Of a stretch of 47,727 nt of DNA, positions 1 through 7,431 are shown piece by piece; the stretch's first letter is position 1, and each line of letters starts with the position of its first letter. The notes beneath the pieces were generated by a model that saw only the letters and a list, made by a program, of their open reading frames with translations, did no database searches and was not told the origin of the DNA. The position numbers and the translations under genes are program-made. The stretch is from the NCBI GenBank assembly GCA_021786385.1, contig JAJYNJ010000006.1, positions 1 through 47,727 of the forward strand. The letters are read 5' to 3'. Source of the DNA: Chloroflexota bacterium (GTDB taxonomy: Bacteria; Chloroflexota; Limnocylindria; Limnocylindrales; CSP1-4).

Positions 1-163
1 CCTACCCGCGGCCGCTGCGGGCTCCGCCGCGCCTGGCCTACCCGCGGCCGCTGCGGGCTCCGCCGCGCCTGGCCTACCCGCGGCCGCTGCGGGCTCCGCC
101 GCGCCTGGCCTACCCGCGGCCGCTGCGGGCTCCGCCGCGCCTGGCCTACCCGCGGCCGCTGCG
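1..163. repeat. 36-bp tandem repeat array, about 4.5 copies
   Basis: Four perfect copies of a 36-bp GC-rich unit lie at 1-36, 37-72, 73-108 and 109-144, and a 19-base partial copy follows at 145-163. The array may extend beyond the left edge. The last partial copy encodes the final residues and TAG stop of the aldo/keto reductase read on the minus strand. Because 36 is a multiple of three, each upstream unit repeats that stop in the same frame. There are no unique spacers, so it is not a CRISPR array. Confidence 0.95.
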
Positions 164-1198
164 TCCTGGGCGCTCGGGACCGCTCCCCGCTCCCGTGCGT
201 CGAATGGCCTCCGCGATCTCATTCAGGTCCTCGGCCGAGAGCTGCAGGCGGGCCGCGCCGATCCACCCGTCGACCTGTTCGGGGGATCGGGCGCCCACGA
301 TCGCCCCGGTGACGCCCGGCCAGGCCATGACCCACGCCACGGCCACCGCGGCGACTGTGGTGCCATGCCGTTCCGCGATCGGGCGTAGCGCGTCGCGCAG
401 GGCCAGGTTTGCCTCCAACCTGGGCGACTGGAACTGCTGGTCCCGCCGGCGCCAGTCGTCCGGATCCATGCGGTCGACCCGTTCCCGAGAGAAGGAGTTG
501 GTGAGGATGCCGGACTGCATCGGGCTGTAGCAGATCACGCCGGTGCCGGCGGCGAGGGCCCACGGGATCACGTCGCCACCCGCGTCGCGGCGGATCAGCG
601 AGAACGGCGGCTGGACCGAACCGACGTGGCCGATCGCCTCGCAACGCTCGAGCAGCTCGACGTCGAAATTGCAAACGCCAGGCACGCGGACCTTCCCCTC
701 GCCGACCAGGCGGAGCATCTCGCCCCAGGAGTCCTCTACCGGCGTCCCGCTCTCGTCTGGCCAGTGGAACTGGTACAGGTCGATCCGCTCCACACCGAGC
801 CGCCGCAAGGAGTCCTCGCATTCGCGTCGGATCGACTCCGGGCGGAGCGTGCGCGTGGGTGGCCTCAGGCGGTCATCGGGATCCCAGCGCAGGCCGCACT
901 TCGTGAAGATCAAGGGTCGGTCGGCGACGGGGATCTGCCGTAGCGCCTCGCCGACGACTTCCTCGGAATGCCCCAGGCCATAGACCGCGGCGGTGTCGAT
1001 CCAGTTCACCCCGAGGTCGACGGCATGGCGGATCGCTCGGATCGACGCTGCGTCGTCCTGGCGACCCCAGCCGAACGCCCAGTCGCCCCCGCCGATCGCC
1101 CACGCGCCGAAGCCGACGGGCGTGATCTCCAGGTCCGAGGTGCCCAGTCGCCGGGTGGGGAGCGCCGCGGATGGCGTCGAACTTGTCCACTCTGTCAT
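146..1198 (-). CDS. aldo/keto reductase
   Basis: A 350-residue cytoplasmic NAD(P)H-dependent oxidoreductase of the aldo/keto reductase superfamily (TIM barrel), expected to interconvert carbonyls and alcohols; the substrate cannot be read from sequence. The catalytic tetrad is visible: Asp68 and Tyr73 in DTAAVYG, Lys100 in FTKCG and His145 in QFHWPD. The length is usual for the bacterial branch related to plant auxin-induced and voltage-channel beta-subunit AKRs. The ATG start is preceded by AGGAG at a 9-nt spacing. The last five codons and the stop lie in the terminal unit of the 36-bp array, so the extreme C-terminus (Arg/Gly rich) is probably not conserved. It is followed downstream only by the array, and preceded on the same strand by the cupredoxin gene. 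Confidence 0.93.
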   Translation of the reverse strand: MTEWTSSTPSAALPTRRLGTSDLEITPVGFGAWAIGGGDWAFGWGRQDDAASIRAIRHAVDLGVNWIDTAAVYGLGHSEEVVGEALRQIPVADRPLIFTKCGLRWDPDDRLRPPTRTLRPESIRRECEDSLRRLGVERIDLYQFHWPDESGTPVEDSWGEMLRLVGEGKVRVPGVCNFDVELLERCEAIGHVGSVQPPFSLIRRDAGGDVIPWALAAGTGVICYSPMQSGILTNSFSRERVDRMDPDDWRRRDQQFQSPRLEANLALRDALRPIAERHGTTVAAVAVAWVMAWPGVTGAIVGARSPEQVDGWIGAARLQLSAEDLNEIAEAIRRTGAGSGPERPGRSGRG

Positions 1199-1356
1199 CT
1201 CTGCAGCTCCTGCCCGCTCGGTTCACAGCCAACGGAGGAGCGCTTCCGGCCACGTCCTGAGGCCGATGACGGGCACGTGCATGCCGCTTCTGCCCAGCGC
1301 CCGCGTCTCCATGCTGCCGATAGCGTACCCGATGCGTGGGGTCCGCTTCAGCCCCG

Positions 1357-1920
1357 TCAGCCCTGCACCACCACGGTCCCGGTCATGAAGGGGTGGATGG
1401 CGCAGTGGTAGGCGAAGGTCCCGGCCTTGGTGAAGCGGAACGAGAATGTGGCTCCGGGCGGGAGCGTCCCGCTGTCGAAGGCACCAGCGTTGGCGGTGAC
1501 GGTATGGGCGACCTGGCCGGTGTTGCTCCAGGTGACGGTTGTGCCGACGGTGACGGTGAGCACGGCGGGCGTGAAGCCGAAGTCGACGATCTTGGCTGCG
1601 ACGGCGGTCGGGGCGGGCGCAGCGGACCGCCGTGCACTGGGGGCGGCGGTCGTCGGCGCGAGCGTGGCCCGGGGCGAGGCGGAGGGCGTGGCGTTCCGTG
1701 TCGGAGCCGGGGCCGGCGTGCTCCCGGATCCCGTGGCGCCGGAGACGGAGCTGCCGGGTCCGCGCGAGGCGAGGGCGCCGCTCGGCGTGCCTGCTGCGGA
1801 CGACGCGGGGCTCGGCCCCGTGCTGCCGGTCGGCGCGAGGGCCGTGGCGCTCGGCGCACCACAGGCGCTGATGAGCAACGCCGCCGCCGCGAGCAGGGAG
1901 GGGAGGCGGGTCCGGGACAT
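1357..1920 (-). CDS. cupredoxin-domain lipoprotein (blue copper)
   Basis: A 187-residue exported copper protein. The N-terminus is a lipoprotein signal with lipobox LISAC, so Cys20 would be lipidated and the protein anchored outside the cytoplasmic membrane. Residues about 22-105 are a Ser/Ala/Pro/Thr-rich linker. The C-terminal 80 residues are a plastocyanin/azurin-like fold with the full type-1 copper set: His139 (VAHTV), Cys173, His176 and Met179 (YHCAIHPFM). The role is electron transfer; the partner is unknown. The start is ATG with GAAGAGGAG a few bases upstream. The 5-prime leader (1921-2283) contains two strong hairpins. Confidence 0.93.
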   Translation of the reverse strand: MSRTRLPSLLAAAALLISACGAPSATALAPTGSTGPSPASSAAGTPSGALASRGPGSSVSGATGSGSTPAPAPTRNATPSASPRATLAPTTAAPSARRSAAPAPTAVAAKIVDFGFTPAVLTVTVGTTVTWSNTGQVAHTVTANAGAFDSGTLPPGATFSFRFTKAGTFAYHCAIHPFMTGTVVVQG

Positions 1921-2283
1921 CGCATTGCTCCTCTTCGTTCGAGAGCCTCACCGTTCGAGGGCCGCGCCGGGGATCGGACCGCCGTTGCGGCCGATCCGAC
2001 CGGCGGCGTCCCGCGCGCCTGGCGAGCGGCTCGGTTGCCAGCGCGGCGCTCTGGGCGGCGTCGCCAGCCGGCGACGCCGTCTGCAGGCGGTACGTCGGGG
2101 TGGCCCGGTCGGTTTCAGACGACGGTGGCCGCGGGTCCGATCGACATGGCATGCGCTCCCGGAACCGAGCGGAACGTCCCGTCGCACGGGAAGTGCAGCG
2201 CCCGGAACGTCGCGCGCGACCTCGGCCGATGTGCGCGACACTAACCCCGTCGATCGTCGATTGCAGCGAGCAAGGGGGCAGTC
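1921..2283. other. 363-bp divergent spacer with two strong hairpins
   Basis: No convincing gene lies between the minus-strand cupredoxin and the plus-strand Rieske fusion. Two inverted repeats stand out. One at 1971-1997 has arms GGATCGG/CCGATCC stacked on CCGC/GCGG with a CGTT loop and a single bulged base. One at 2057-2078 has perfect 9-bp arms GGCGTCGCC/GGCGACGCC with an AGCC loop. The first lies 51-77 nt upstream of the cupredoxin start and could be a leader structure or an operator. No riboswitch family is recognised. Confidence 0.6.
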
Positions 2284-3141
2284 ATGCGTCGCAGGGTCGT
2301 CCGCCTGATCGAAGCCCAGGAGTGGTGGGCGCGGCCGGTCGGTGAGTGGAACCAACGATGGCTCGCGGCGGCCTTCGGCGCCGCGGGGCCGGCGAAGGAC
2401 CTCCTCAACGGGGTCTGGCTGGGCCACCCCGTGCACCCGGCGGTCACCGACGTCCCGGTCGGCGCGCTCACCGTCGCCGCCGTGCTCGACATGACGGGGC
2501 ACCGCCGGGCCGCGGACCTCGCCGTCGCGACGGGTGTGGCCGGGATGGTGGCATCGGCCGTGACCGGCGCGGCCGACGCGGTCGACACGTACGGCCGATC
2601 CCAAGTCCAGGCCACGGTGCATGCCTCGCTGATGGTGGGCAGCCTGACGGCCTACCTGGCTTCACTCGGCCTGCGGGCCGCGGGCCCGGCCGGTCGGCCG
2701 CTCGCCGTGGCCCTCTCGCTGCTCGGCTACGCCGGGATGGCCGCGGGCGCCTATGTCGGCGGTGAGCTCGCGTACGGGTCGGGCAACATGGTCGACCGGC
2801 ACGCCTGGCGGGCCGCCGGCGCCCGCTGGCGCCGACTCGATGTGGCGGAGCTGCCCGAGGGTGCGTTGGTCCGGGCGAAGGCGGGCGCAGAGCCGCTCGT
2901 CCTGTACCGGGCCGGCGAGACGGTGCATGCGCTGCACGCGACCTGCGCCCACGCTGGCGGGCCGCTCGACGAGGGAACCGTGGTGGACGGGTGCGTGCGT
3001 TGCCCGTGGCACGGTTCGCAGTTCCGCCTCAGCGACGGCCGTGTCGTCCATGGGCCGGCGGTCTACGACCAACCGGCCTACGAGGTGCGGGCAGTCGAGG
3101 GAGGTCTGGAGGCGCGACGCTTGCCCGCGCCGATCGACTGA
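2284..3141 (+). CDS. DUF2231 membrane domain fused to Rieske [2Fe-2S] domain
   Basis: A 285-residue fusion. Residues about 35-165 are a DUF2231-type membrane domain with several hydrophobic helices, including the GHPVHPAVTDVP signature at 47-58. Residues about 185-285 are a Rieske ferredoxin-like domain with both cluster-binding boxes, Cys221-x-His223 (CAHAGG) and Cys240-x-x-His243 (CPWHGS). The arrangement suggests a membrane-bound single-electron carrier or a redox module delivering electrons to an unidentified partner. The ATG is preceded by an AAGGGGG Shine-Dalgarno. It converges on the parvulin gene 54 bp away. Confidence 0.93.
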   Translation: MRRRVVRLIEAQEWWARPVGEWNQRWLAAAFGAAGPAKDLLNGVWLGHPVHPAVTDVPVGALTVAAVLDMTGHRRAADLAVATGVAGMVASAVTGAADAVDTYGRSQVQATVHASLMVGSLTAYLASLGLRAAGPAGRPLAVALSLLGYAGMAAGAYVGGELAYGSGNMVDRHAWRAAGARWRRLDVAELPEGALVRAKAGAEPLVLYRAGETVHALHATCAHAGGPLDEGTVVDGCVRCPWHGSQFRLSDGRVVHGPAVYDQPAYEVRAVEGGLEARRLPAPID

Positions 3142-3195
3142 CGGGCGCGCCCTCGCCCGGCCTGTCGGCCCCCGCGCCCACCGCCCGTCCGGTGG

Positions 3196-5136
3196 TCAGC
3201 TCGCGGGGGGCGTCGCGCTGGCGATCTCCGGCGACTCCCAGATGTTGGCCTTGGCCTTCTGGGCACTGTACCAGTTGGTGAATGCCGCGCCCTGCAGGGT
3301 GGTCAGCTGGGACGAGTCGACCGGCCGGGCCGCCTTCTCGCTGATCTCGTACAGGTAGATCCCGTCCGATCGGGTTTGTGGCGCGCTGACCTGCCCTGGC
3401 TTGAGGCTGAAGAGGACGTTTTCGATCGACTGGTCGAGCTGGAGCGGCGCGATCCAGCCCATGTCCCCGCCGGAGGCGGCATCGGTCGCGTCGGAGTTCG
3501 CCTTCGCGATCGCCGAGAAACTGGCACCGGGGGCCGCGAGTTCCTTCTGGATCTGCGCCACACGCTGCTGCGGCGCGGGACGACTCGCGACGTAGAGGAT
3601 CACGTGGTAGCCGTACTGTGTCTTCACCGGCCCGATGATCTGGTCCGGTGTGTGGGTCCCGGTGAAGAGGGGTGCCGAGAACGCGGGCACCATCGAGGAT
3701 TGGGTGAACCAGCCGAGGTCGCCGCCGTTGGCGCCGGAGGCTTTGTCGTCGCTCTCGGTTTTCGCAAGCGCGGCGAACGCTGCGGCGCGCTTGGCGGGGT
3801 CGCTGATCGCCCGTAGTTTGTCCGCAACCGCCTGGGCCTTCTTCTCGGCCTCCGCCCAGGAGGGATCGCTCGCCGGCACCGAGCTGGCGTTGTTGGGGTT
3901 GCCCTTCGGGCTGAAGAGGATGTGGGAGGCACGTACCTCCGGGCCGGTGATGGGGTTCCCTTGTGTGCCGGTGGTGGCGACCTCGATCTCCCAGGCGTGC
4001 ACCTGCTCGATGTTGCCCGTGGTGGCCTTGGCGGTGATCGCCTTCTGGAGCTTCTGCGCCAGAAGGTTGTAGCGGACCGCCTCGCGGTAGGCCGAGAAGT
4101 TGACCCCCGCCTGCTCGATCTGTTGCTGGTAGTTGGGGTTGGTCTTGGCGGGCACGATGTCGGTGACCTTCCCAATTCGATAGGTGCCGTCGGCGCCGCG
4201 GATCACCCCGGTCATGCCGTTGAGCGGCAGCTTGAAGAGCGCGCTGACCCAGGCCGGGTCCACCGTGTTGCTCGCTGTGATGTACCCGTAGTTGCCACCG
4301 TTCGTGGCGCTCGGGTCGGTGCTGTATTCCTTGGCGACCTGCGCGAACGGTGTGCCGGCCTTGAGGGCTGCGAGCGCGGCGTCTGCCTTGGCCTGCGCGG
4401 CCGCCTCCTGCGCGGCGGTTGGGCCGGTGGAGGGCGCCGGTGACGGCCCGGCGGATGGGCTGGGGTTCGGTGCGGACGAACCGCTGGGCGTCTGTGCAGC
4501 GGATGCCGCCGCGGACGGGCGCGCAGACGCCGACGGCCTCGGCTTGGGCGAGGGTGTGGCCGACGGGGCGGCGCTGGGGCCGGCGGATGGCGCGGCACTC
4601 GCCTGCGCGGCAGGCGTGGCGCCTGGTTGCACGAAGATCGCAAGCACCTTGCGCTGTTCCGGACTGGTCGCCTCCTGCTTCAGCTCGTTGTCCACCTCCG
4701 CGTCGCTCACCGTAATGCCCATGCCCTTGGCCAGCTGTGTCTGCAGGACGCCATCGATCAGTTCGGTGGCGGCCGTCTGCGGCAGGGTCTGGAGCTGCTG
4801 CTGGAGGTATTGCTGTTCCTGCGCGGCGGCCGCTTGGGTGACCGCACCCGATGCCACGTCCGCCTGGAGGTTCCCCAGCACCGTCTTGATGCGGAACGCG
4901 TCGACCGCCTCGCGCTGGATCCACTGGTCCTTGCTGATCGACACGCCGTTCACCGTGGCGACCGCCACGAGGTGGTCGCTGTAGTAGATCGCGCCGAGGC
5001 CGCCGGCCAGGATCGCGACGGCGACGACGATCAGGCCGACGAAGCCGAGGGTGACGAGCAGTTGCTGGCGCTGTTCGTCGTTCATCGACGAACGCCGCTT
5101 CCCGCGGGGAGCGGCGCGAGGGGTGCGGAAGGTCAT
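3196..5136 (-). CDS. membrane-anchored parvulin-type peptidyl-prolyl isomerase (PrsA/SurA-like foldase)
   Basis: A 646-residue extracytoplasmic foldase. A short basic cytoplasmic tail and one transmembrane helix (about 27-50) anchor it, followed by a SurA/PrsA-like N-terminal helical domain (60-165). A Pro/Ser/Ala-rich stretch (about 172-240) is inserted after a parvulin-type first strand (VLAIFV), splitting module 1, which resumes at about 250-328. Module 2 is canonical (about 400-518, RASHILF, GGDLGWF, YGYHVILY). A third, N-terminally shortened module follows (about 525-600, SGGDMGWI). Three parvulin-like modules are more than the usual one or two. The second ATG (Met18) is an alternative start; neither has a clear Shine-Dalgarno. 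It probably assists folding of secreted proteins. Confidence 0.9.
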   Translation of the reverse strand: MTFRTPRAAPRGKRRSSMNDEQRQQLLVTLGFVGLIVVAVAILAGGLGAIYYSDHLVAVATVNGVSISKDQWIQREAVDAFRIKTVLGNLQADVASGAVTQAAAAQEQQYLQQQLQTLPQTAATELIDGVLQTQLAKGMGITVSDAEVDNELKQEATSPEQRKVLAIFVQPGATPAAQASAAPSAGPSAAPSATPSPKPRPSASARPSAAASAAQTPSGSSAPNPSPSAGPSPAPSTGPTAAQEAAAQAKADAALAALKAGTPFAQVAKEYSTDPSATNGGNYGYITASNTVDPAWVSALFKLPLNGMTGVIRGADGTYRIGKVTDIVPAKTNPNYQQQIEQAGVNFSAYREAVRYNLLAQKLQKAITAKATTGNIEQVHAWEIEVATTGTQGNPITGPEVRASHILFSPKGNPNNASSVPASDPSWAEAEKKAQAVADKLRAISDPAKRAAAFAALAKTESDDKASGANGGDLGWFTQSSMVPAFSAPLFTGTHTPDQIIGPVKTQYGYHVILYVASRPAPQQRVAQIQKELAAPGASFSAIAKANSDATDAASGGDMGWIAPLQLDQSIENVLFSLKPGQVSAPQTRSDGIYLYEISEKAARPVDSSQLTTLQGAAFTNWYSAQKAKANIWESPEIASATPPAS

Positions 5137-5299
5137 GGCGTCTGCAGGATCCCTGTCGTGGTGTGGCGCCGAAGGTGGCGCGGGCCGGCCGGAACCGCGC
5201 GGTCACGCGGCCCGGTGCAGTGCGCAAGCGTAGCGTGTCTCGGCGCTGACGTGTCGCGGCGCGCCCCACTGTGCAGCGCGGAGCAGCGCACCGCGGCAC

Positions 5300-5346
5300 G
5301 CGACCTGCCGTTCAGGTGCGCCCGCGGCCCGCGACCTGCCGTTCAG
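5300..5346. repeat. short direct duplication at the 3-prime end of the PAC2 gene
   Basis: The 16-mer GCGACCTGCCGTTCAG occurs at 5300-5315 and 5331-5346, a 31-bp period, with partly similar flanking bases. The second copy covers the stop of the PAC2 gene, so the duplication copied the gene terminus into the spacer. Confidence 0.8.
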
Positions 5347-6194
5347 ACGTGCCCGTGGCCTTCGTTGCCGCGTTCGCGGAGGAACCGTTCGATCTCCGCG
5401 ATGAGGTCGTCTCCAGTCGGCTGGCGTGCTTCGTCGACGCGCGCCTCCAGTCGCTCGATGTGCGCCCGGGTGGCCTCGTCGGCCGCGGTCGCCAGGTCGA
5501 GGCGTGCGCGGAGCTCGCGGGCCTCGTCGGGGAGCGGACCGAGGGGGATCTCGATCTCGAGGTGGCGGCCCAGGACCCGCAGCAGCTCGATCGCCGCGGC
5601 CGGCGACGGGCCCGCGACGTAGTGGGGCACCTGCGCGTAGTAGCCGACGGCCGGGATGCCCGCGACCCCGATCGCGATCTCCAGCACCGACAGGGCTGCC
5701 GAGGGGACCCGCAGGATCCCCTCGGGGCCCGGCTCGACGCCGCCCCGCAGGAGCTCGGGACGCGACGCGGTGCCCATCACGGGCACCGGCCGCGTGTGCG
5801 GCACGGCCGCGGGGATGGCGCCCAGGCTGATCCACTCGGTCACACCGAGGCGCCGCACCAGGTCGACGACGGCGTCGCACAGCGCGTGCCAGCGGTAGTC
5901 GGGCTCGGGACCTGCGAGCACCAAGATGTCGCGTGCGCCGATCCTGGCGCGCCTGACCGCGAGCTCTGGCCAGGTGAGCTCGCTGGGTCGGCCGTCGACG
6001 ATCTCGAGGGTGGGCCGCCGCGCGCGGTAGTCGAAGAGGGCGTCGGCGTCGAACGTGGCGATCACCTCGCCGCCCTCCGCAACCCGATGCGCGGCCGTGG
6101 TTGCGGCCGTGCCCGCGTCGACCCAGCCATCGAACGCGACCACGATCGCCGGGGCAACGAGTGCGGGTTCGCGTGTCAGGCGATAGAGCGCCAC
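5343..6194 (-). CDS. PAC2 family protein
   Basis: A 283-residue protein of the PAC2 (proteasome assembly chaperone 2-like) family, which is widespread in Actinobacteria and Chloroflexota and of unsettled bacterial function. Family features seen are the N-terminal VAFDGWVDAGTAA segment, the ILVLAGPEPDYRW segment and the GIPAVGYYAQVPHYV segment. The C-terminal 60 residues are charged and helical. I place the start at the GTG of 6192-6194. There is no Shine-Dalgarno, but TATCCT lies 6 nt upstream, so the mRNA is probably leaderless. No proteasome genes are in the window, so a link to protein degradation is only suggested by family. Confidence 0.85.
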   Translation of the reverse strand: MALYRLTREPALVAPAIVVAFDGWVDAGTAATTAAHRVAEGGEVIATFDADALFDYRARRPTLEIVDGRPSELTWPELAVRRARIGARDILVLAGPEPDYRWHALCDAVVDLVRRLGVTEWISLGAIPAAVPHTRPVPVMGTASRPELLRGGVEPGPEGILRVPSAALSVLEIAIGVAGIPAVGYYAQVPHYVAGPSPAAAIELLRVLGRHLEIEIPLGPLPDEARELRARLDLATAADEATRAHIERLEARVDEARQPTGDDLIAEIERFLRERGNEGHGHV

Positions 6195-6200
6195 GGGGCA

Positions 6201-6206
6201 AGGATA
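6201..6206 (-). promoter_or_regulatory. -10 element of leaderless PAC2 gene
   Basis: TATCCT on the minus strand is separated from the GTG start by 6 nt, which places the transcription start at or next to the start codon. No good -35 is seen. Confidence 0.5.
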
Positions 6207-6357
6207 GGGCAGGTCGGGGGCGCCCCGCGTAGGGCAGGACCATCGGCCGCCGCCTCGAGGACGATCGGCCCATCGGCCACCCGCAACGGAACCGGCGCAG
6301 GTTCGTTTCAACGGGCAGAGGTTCGGACAAGCAGACCGCATAGAGGTGAGGACCAGC

Positions 6358-6840
6358 ATGTTCAGGAGCATCGCCAGGTACGTGAGCCTCAGACTCGCCA
6401 CGTCCCTGATCGTCGCAGCCGCCTTGCCGGTGGGTCTCGTCGCGGCGGCCAGCATCGTGAGCCATACCGCGACGCCGGGGCACGCCAGCTTCTCCACCCC
6501 GAGCCATGTCGGGGCCGTGGCCGAGCCGACCGAGTCGCCCGAGGCGACCGAATCCCCCGAGGCGACCGAGTCCCCCGAGGCGACGCACGCGCCGGACGCC
6601 GACACGGCCACCGGCGGCGGTGCCCGCCCGACCGACACCCACGGCTTCGCGGTTTCGCAGGTCGCGCAGGACAAGACGGCGGTCGGCGGTATGAACGACA
6701 ACCACGGCGGCGCCGTGAGCGAGGTGGCACGCGGCAACCACGGTCCGTGCGGAACGAATCCGCCCGGCAAGTCGGCGGGCCACTGCCCGTTCCCCACACC
6801 GAGCCCGTCGCCCACCCCGACGCCGACGGCTACCCCGTGA
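6358..6840 (+). CDS. small secreted low-complexity protein
   Basis: A 160-residue protein of unknown function. A long N-terminal signal or anchor segment (about 12-32) suggests export. It is followed by three near-identical TESPEA hexapeptides encoded by an 18-bp tandem repeat, then a pair of related motifs, HGFAVSQVAQ and HGGAVSEVAR, about 20 residues apart. The end is a Pro/Ser/Thr tail of alternating PTPSP type. I chose the ATG at 6358, because AGAGGTGAG sits 7 nt upstream; an in-frame GTG at 6346 lies inside that Shine-Dalgarno. The paired HG-AVS-VA motifs occur in hypothetical secreted proteins of Gram-positive-type bacteria. No function is assigned. Confidence 0.75.
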   Translation: MFRSIARYVSLRLATSLIVAAALPVGLVAAASIVSHTATPGHASFSTPSHVGAVAEPTESPEATESPEATESPEATHAPDADTATGGGARPTDTHGFAVSQVAQDKTAVGGMNDNHGGAVSEVARGNHGPCGTNPPGKSAGHCPFPTPSPSPTPTPTATP

Positions 6841-6906
6841 CGCAGCTCGCTGGGGGTGCGCCGCGGGCCGGTTCGCTGCGCCCGTCGGGTTCGCGGCGCG
6901 CGCCGC

Positions 6907-7398
6907 TCAGCGGCCGGCGGGTCTCTCGTCGCGGTGCCAGGTTCGGTAGGGGTGCGCCACCAGGTTGGCGTTGAGGTACCGGGGGTCGTCGGTGACTTCT
7001 TCGCCGACCCACCACGGTAGCGCGACCGGACACCCTTCGAACGGCAACTCGACTTCCGCGACGACCAGCCCCTCGTTCTCGCCGGCAAAGACGTCCAGCT
7101 CCCAGGTGAGCTCGCCGGCCGCGACCCGATAGCGCGTTTTCTCGACCAGCGGACGCAGCGCGAGCCGATCGAGCAGCTCGTCCGCATCGTCGCGCGGGAT
7201 CTCGTACTCGTACTCGGCGCGGAGTGCCCCTCTGTTGGGTCCCTTGATCGTGAGAAACGCACGCTCGCCGGTCCGCCGCACCCGCACGGTCCGTTCCGGC
7301 GCCGTGGAGAGGTAGCCCTGGCGGTACACCGTCCCGCTCAGGCCGCGGAGCACCGCCAGGTCCCGCACCAGGAACTTGCGCTCGATCTCCCGTCCCAC
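6907..7398 (-). CDS. CYTH domain phosphohydrolase (triphosphate tunnel metalloenzyme)
   Basis: A 163-residue single-domain CYTH protein. The family signature ExExK is Glu4, Glu6 and Lys8 in REIERKFLV. The later strands carry the alternating Arg/Lys/Glu residues of the tunnel (TVRVRRTG, FLTIKG, YEYEIP, KTRYRV, WELDVF, VVAEVELP). Such proteins hydrolyse inorganic tripolyphosphate or organic triphosphates with Mg or Mn; adenylate cyclase activity is also known in the family. Single-domain proteins of this length are most often inorganic triphosphatases. The start is GTG (7396-7398), with a GGGGGCGG stretch upstream as a plausible ribosome site. It lies 33 bp downstream of nrdJ on the same strand. 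Confidence 0.88.
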   Translation of the reverse strand: MGREIERKFLVRDLAVLRGLSGTVYRQGYLSTAPERTVRVRRTGERAFLTIKGPNRGALRAEYEYEIPRDDADELLDRLALRPLVEKTRYRVAAGELTWELDVFAGENEGLVVAEVELPFEGCPVALPWWVGEEVTDDPRYLNANLVAHPYRTWHRDERPAGR

Positions 7399-7431
7399 GT
7401 TGCCGTGACCGCCCCCGAGTGCCCGATCGGA

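Noticed and set aside
1-163. Possible CRISPR array with 36-bp repeats
   Set aside because: Copies are directly adjacent with no unique spacers and no cas genes nearby; it is a simple tandem array.
1223-2152. Long Arg-rich minus-strand ORF over the cupredoxin region
   Set aside because: It is a shadow frame typical of GC-rich DNA; the cupredoxin frame has clear motifs and a ribosome site.
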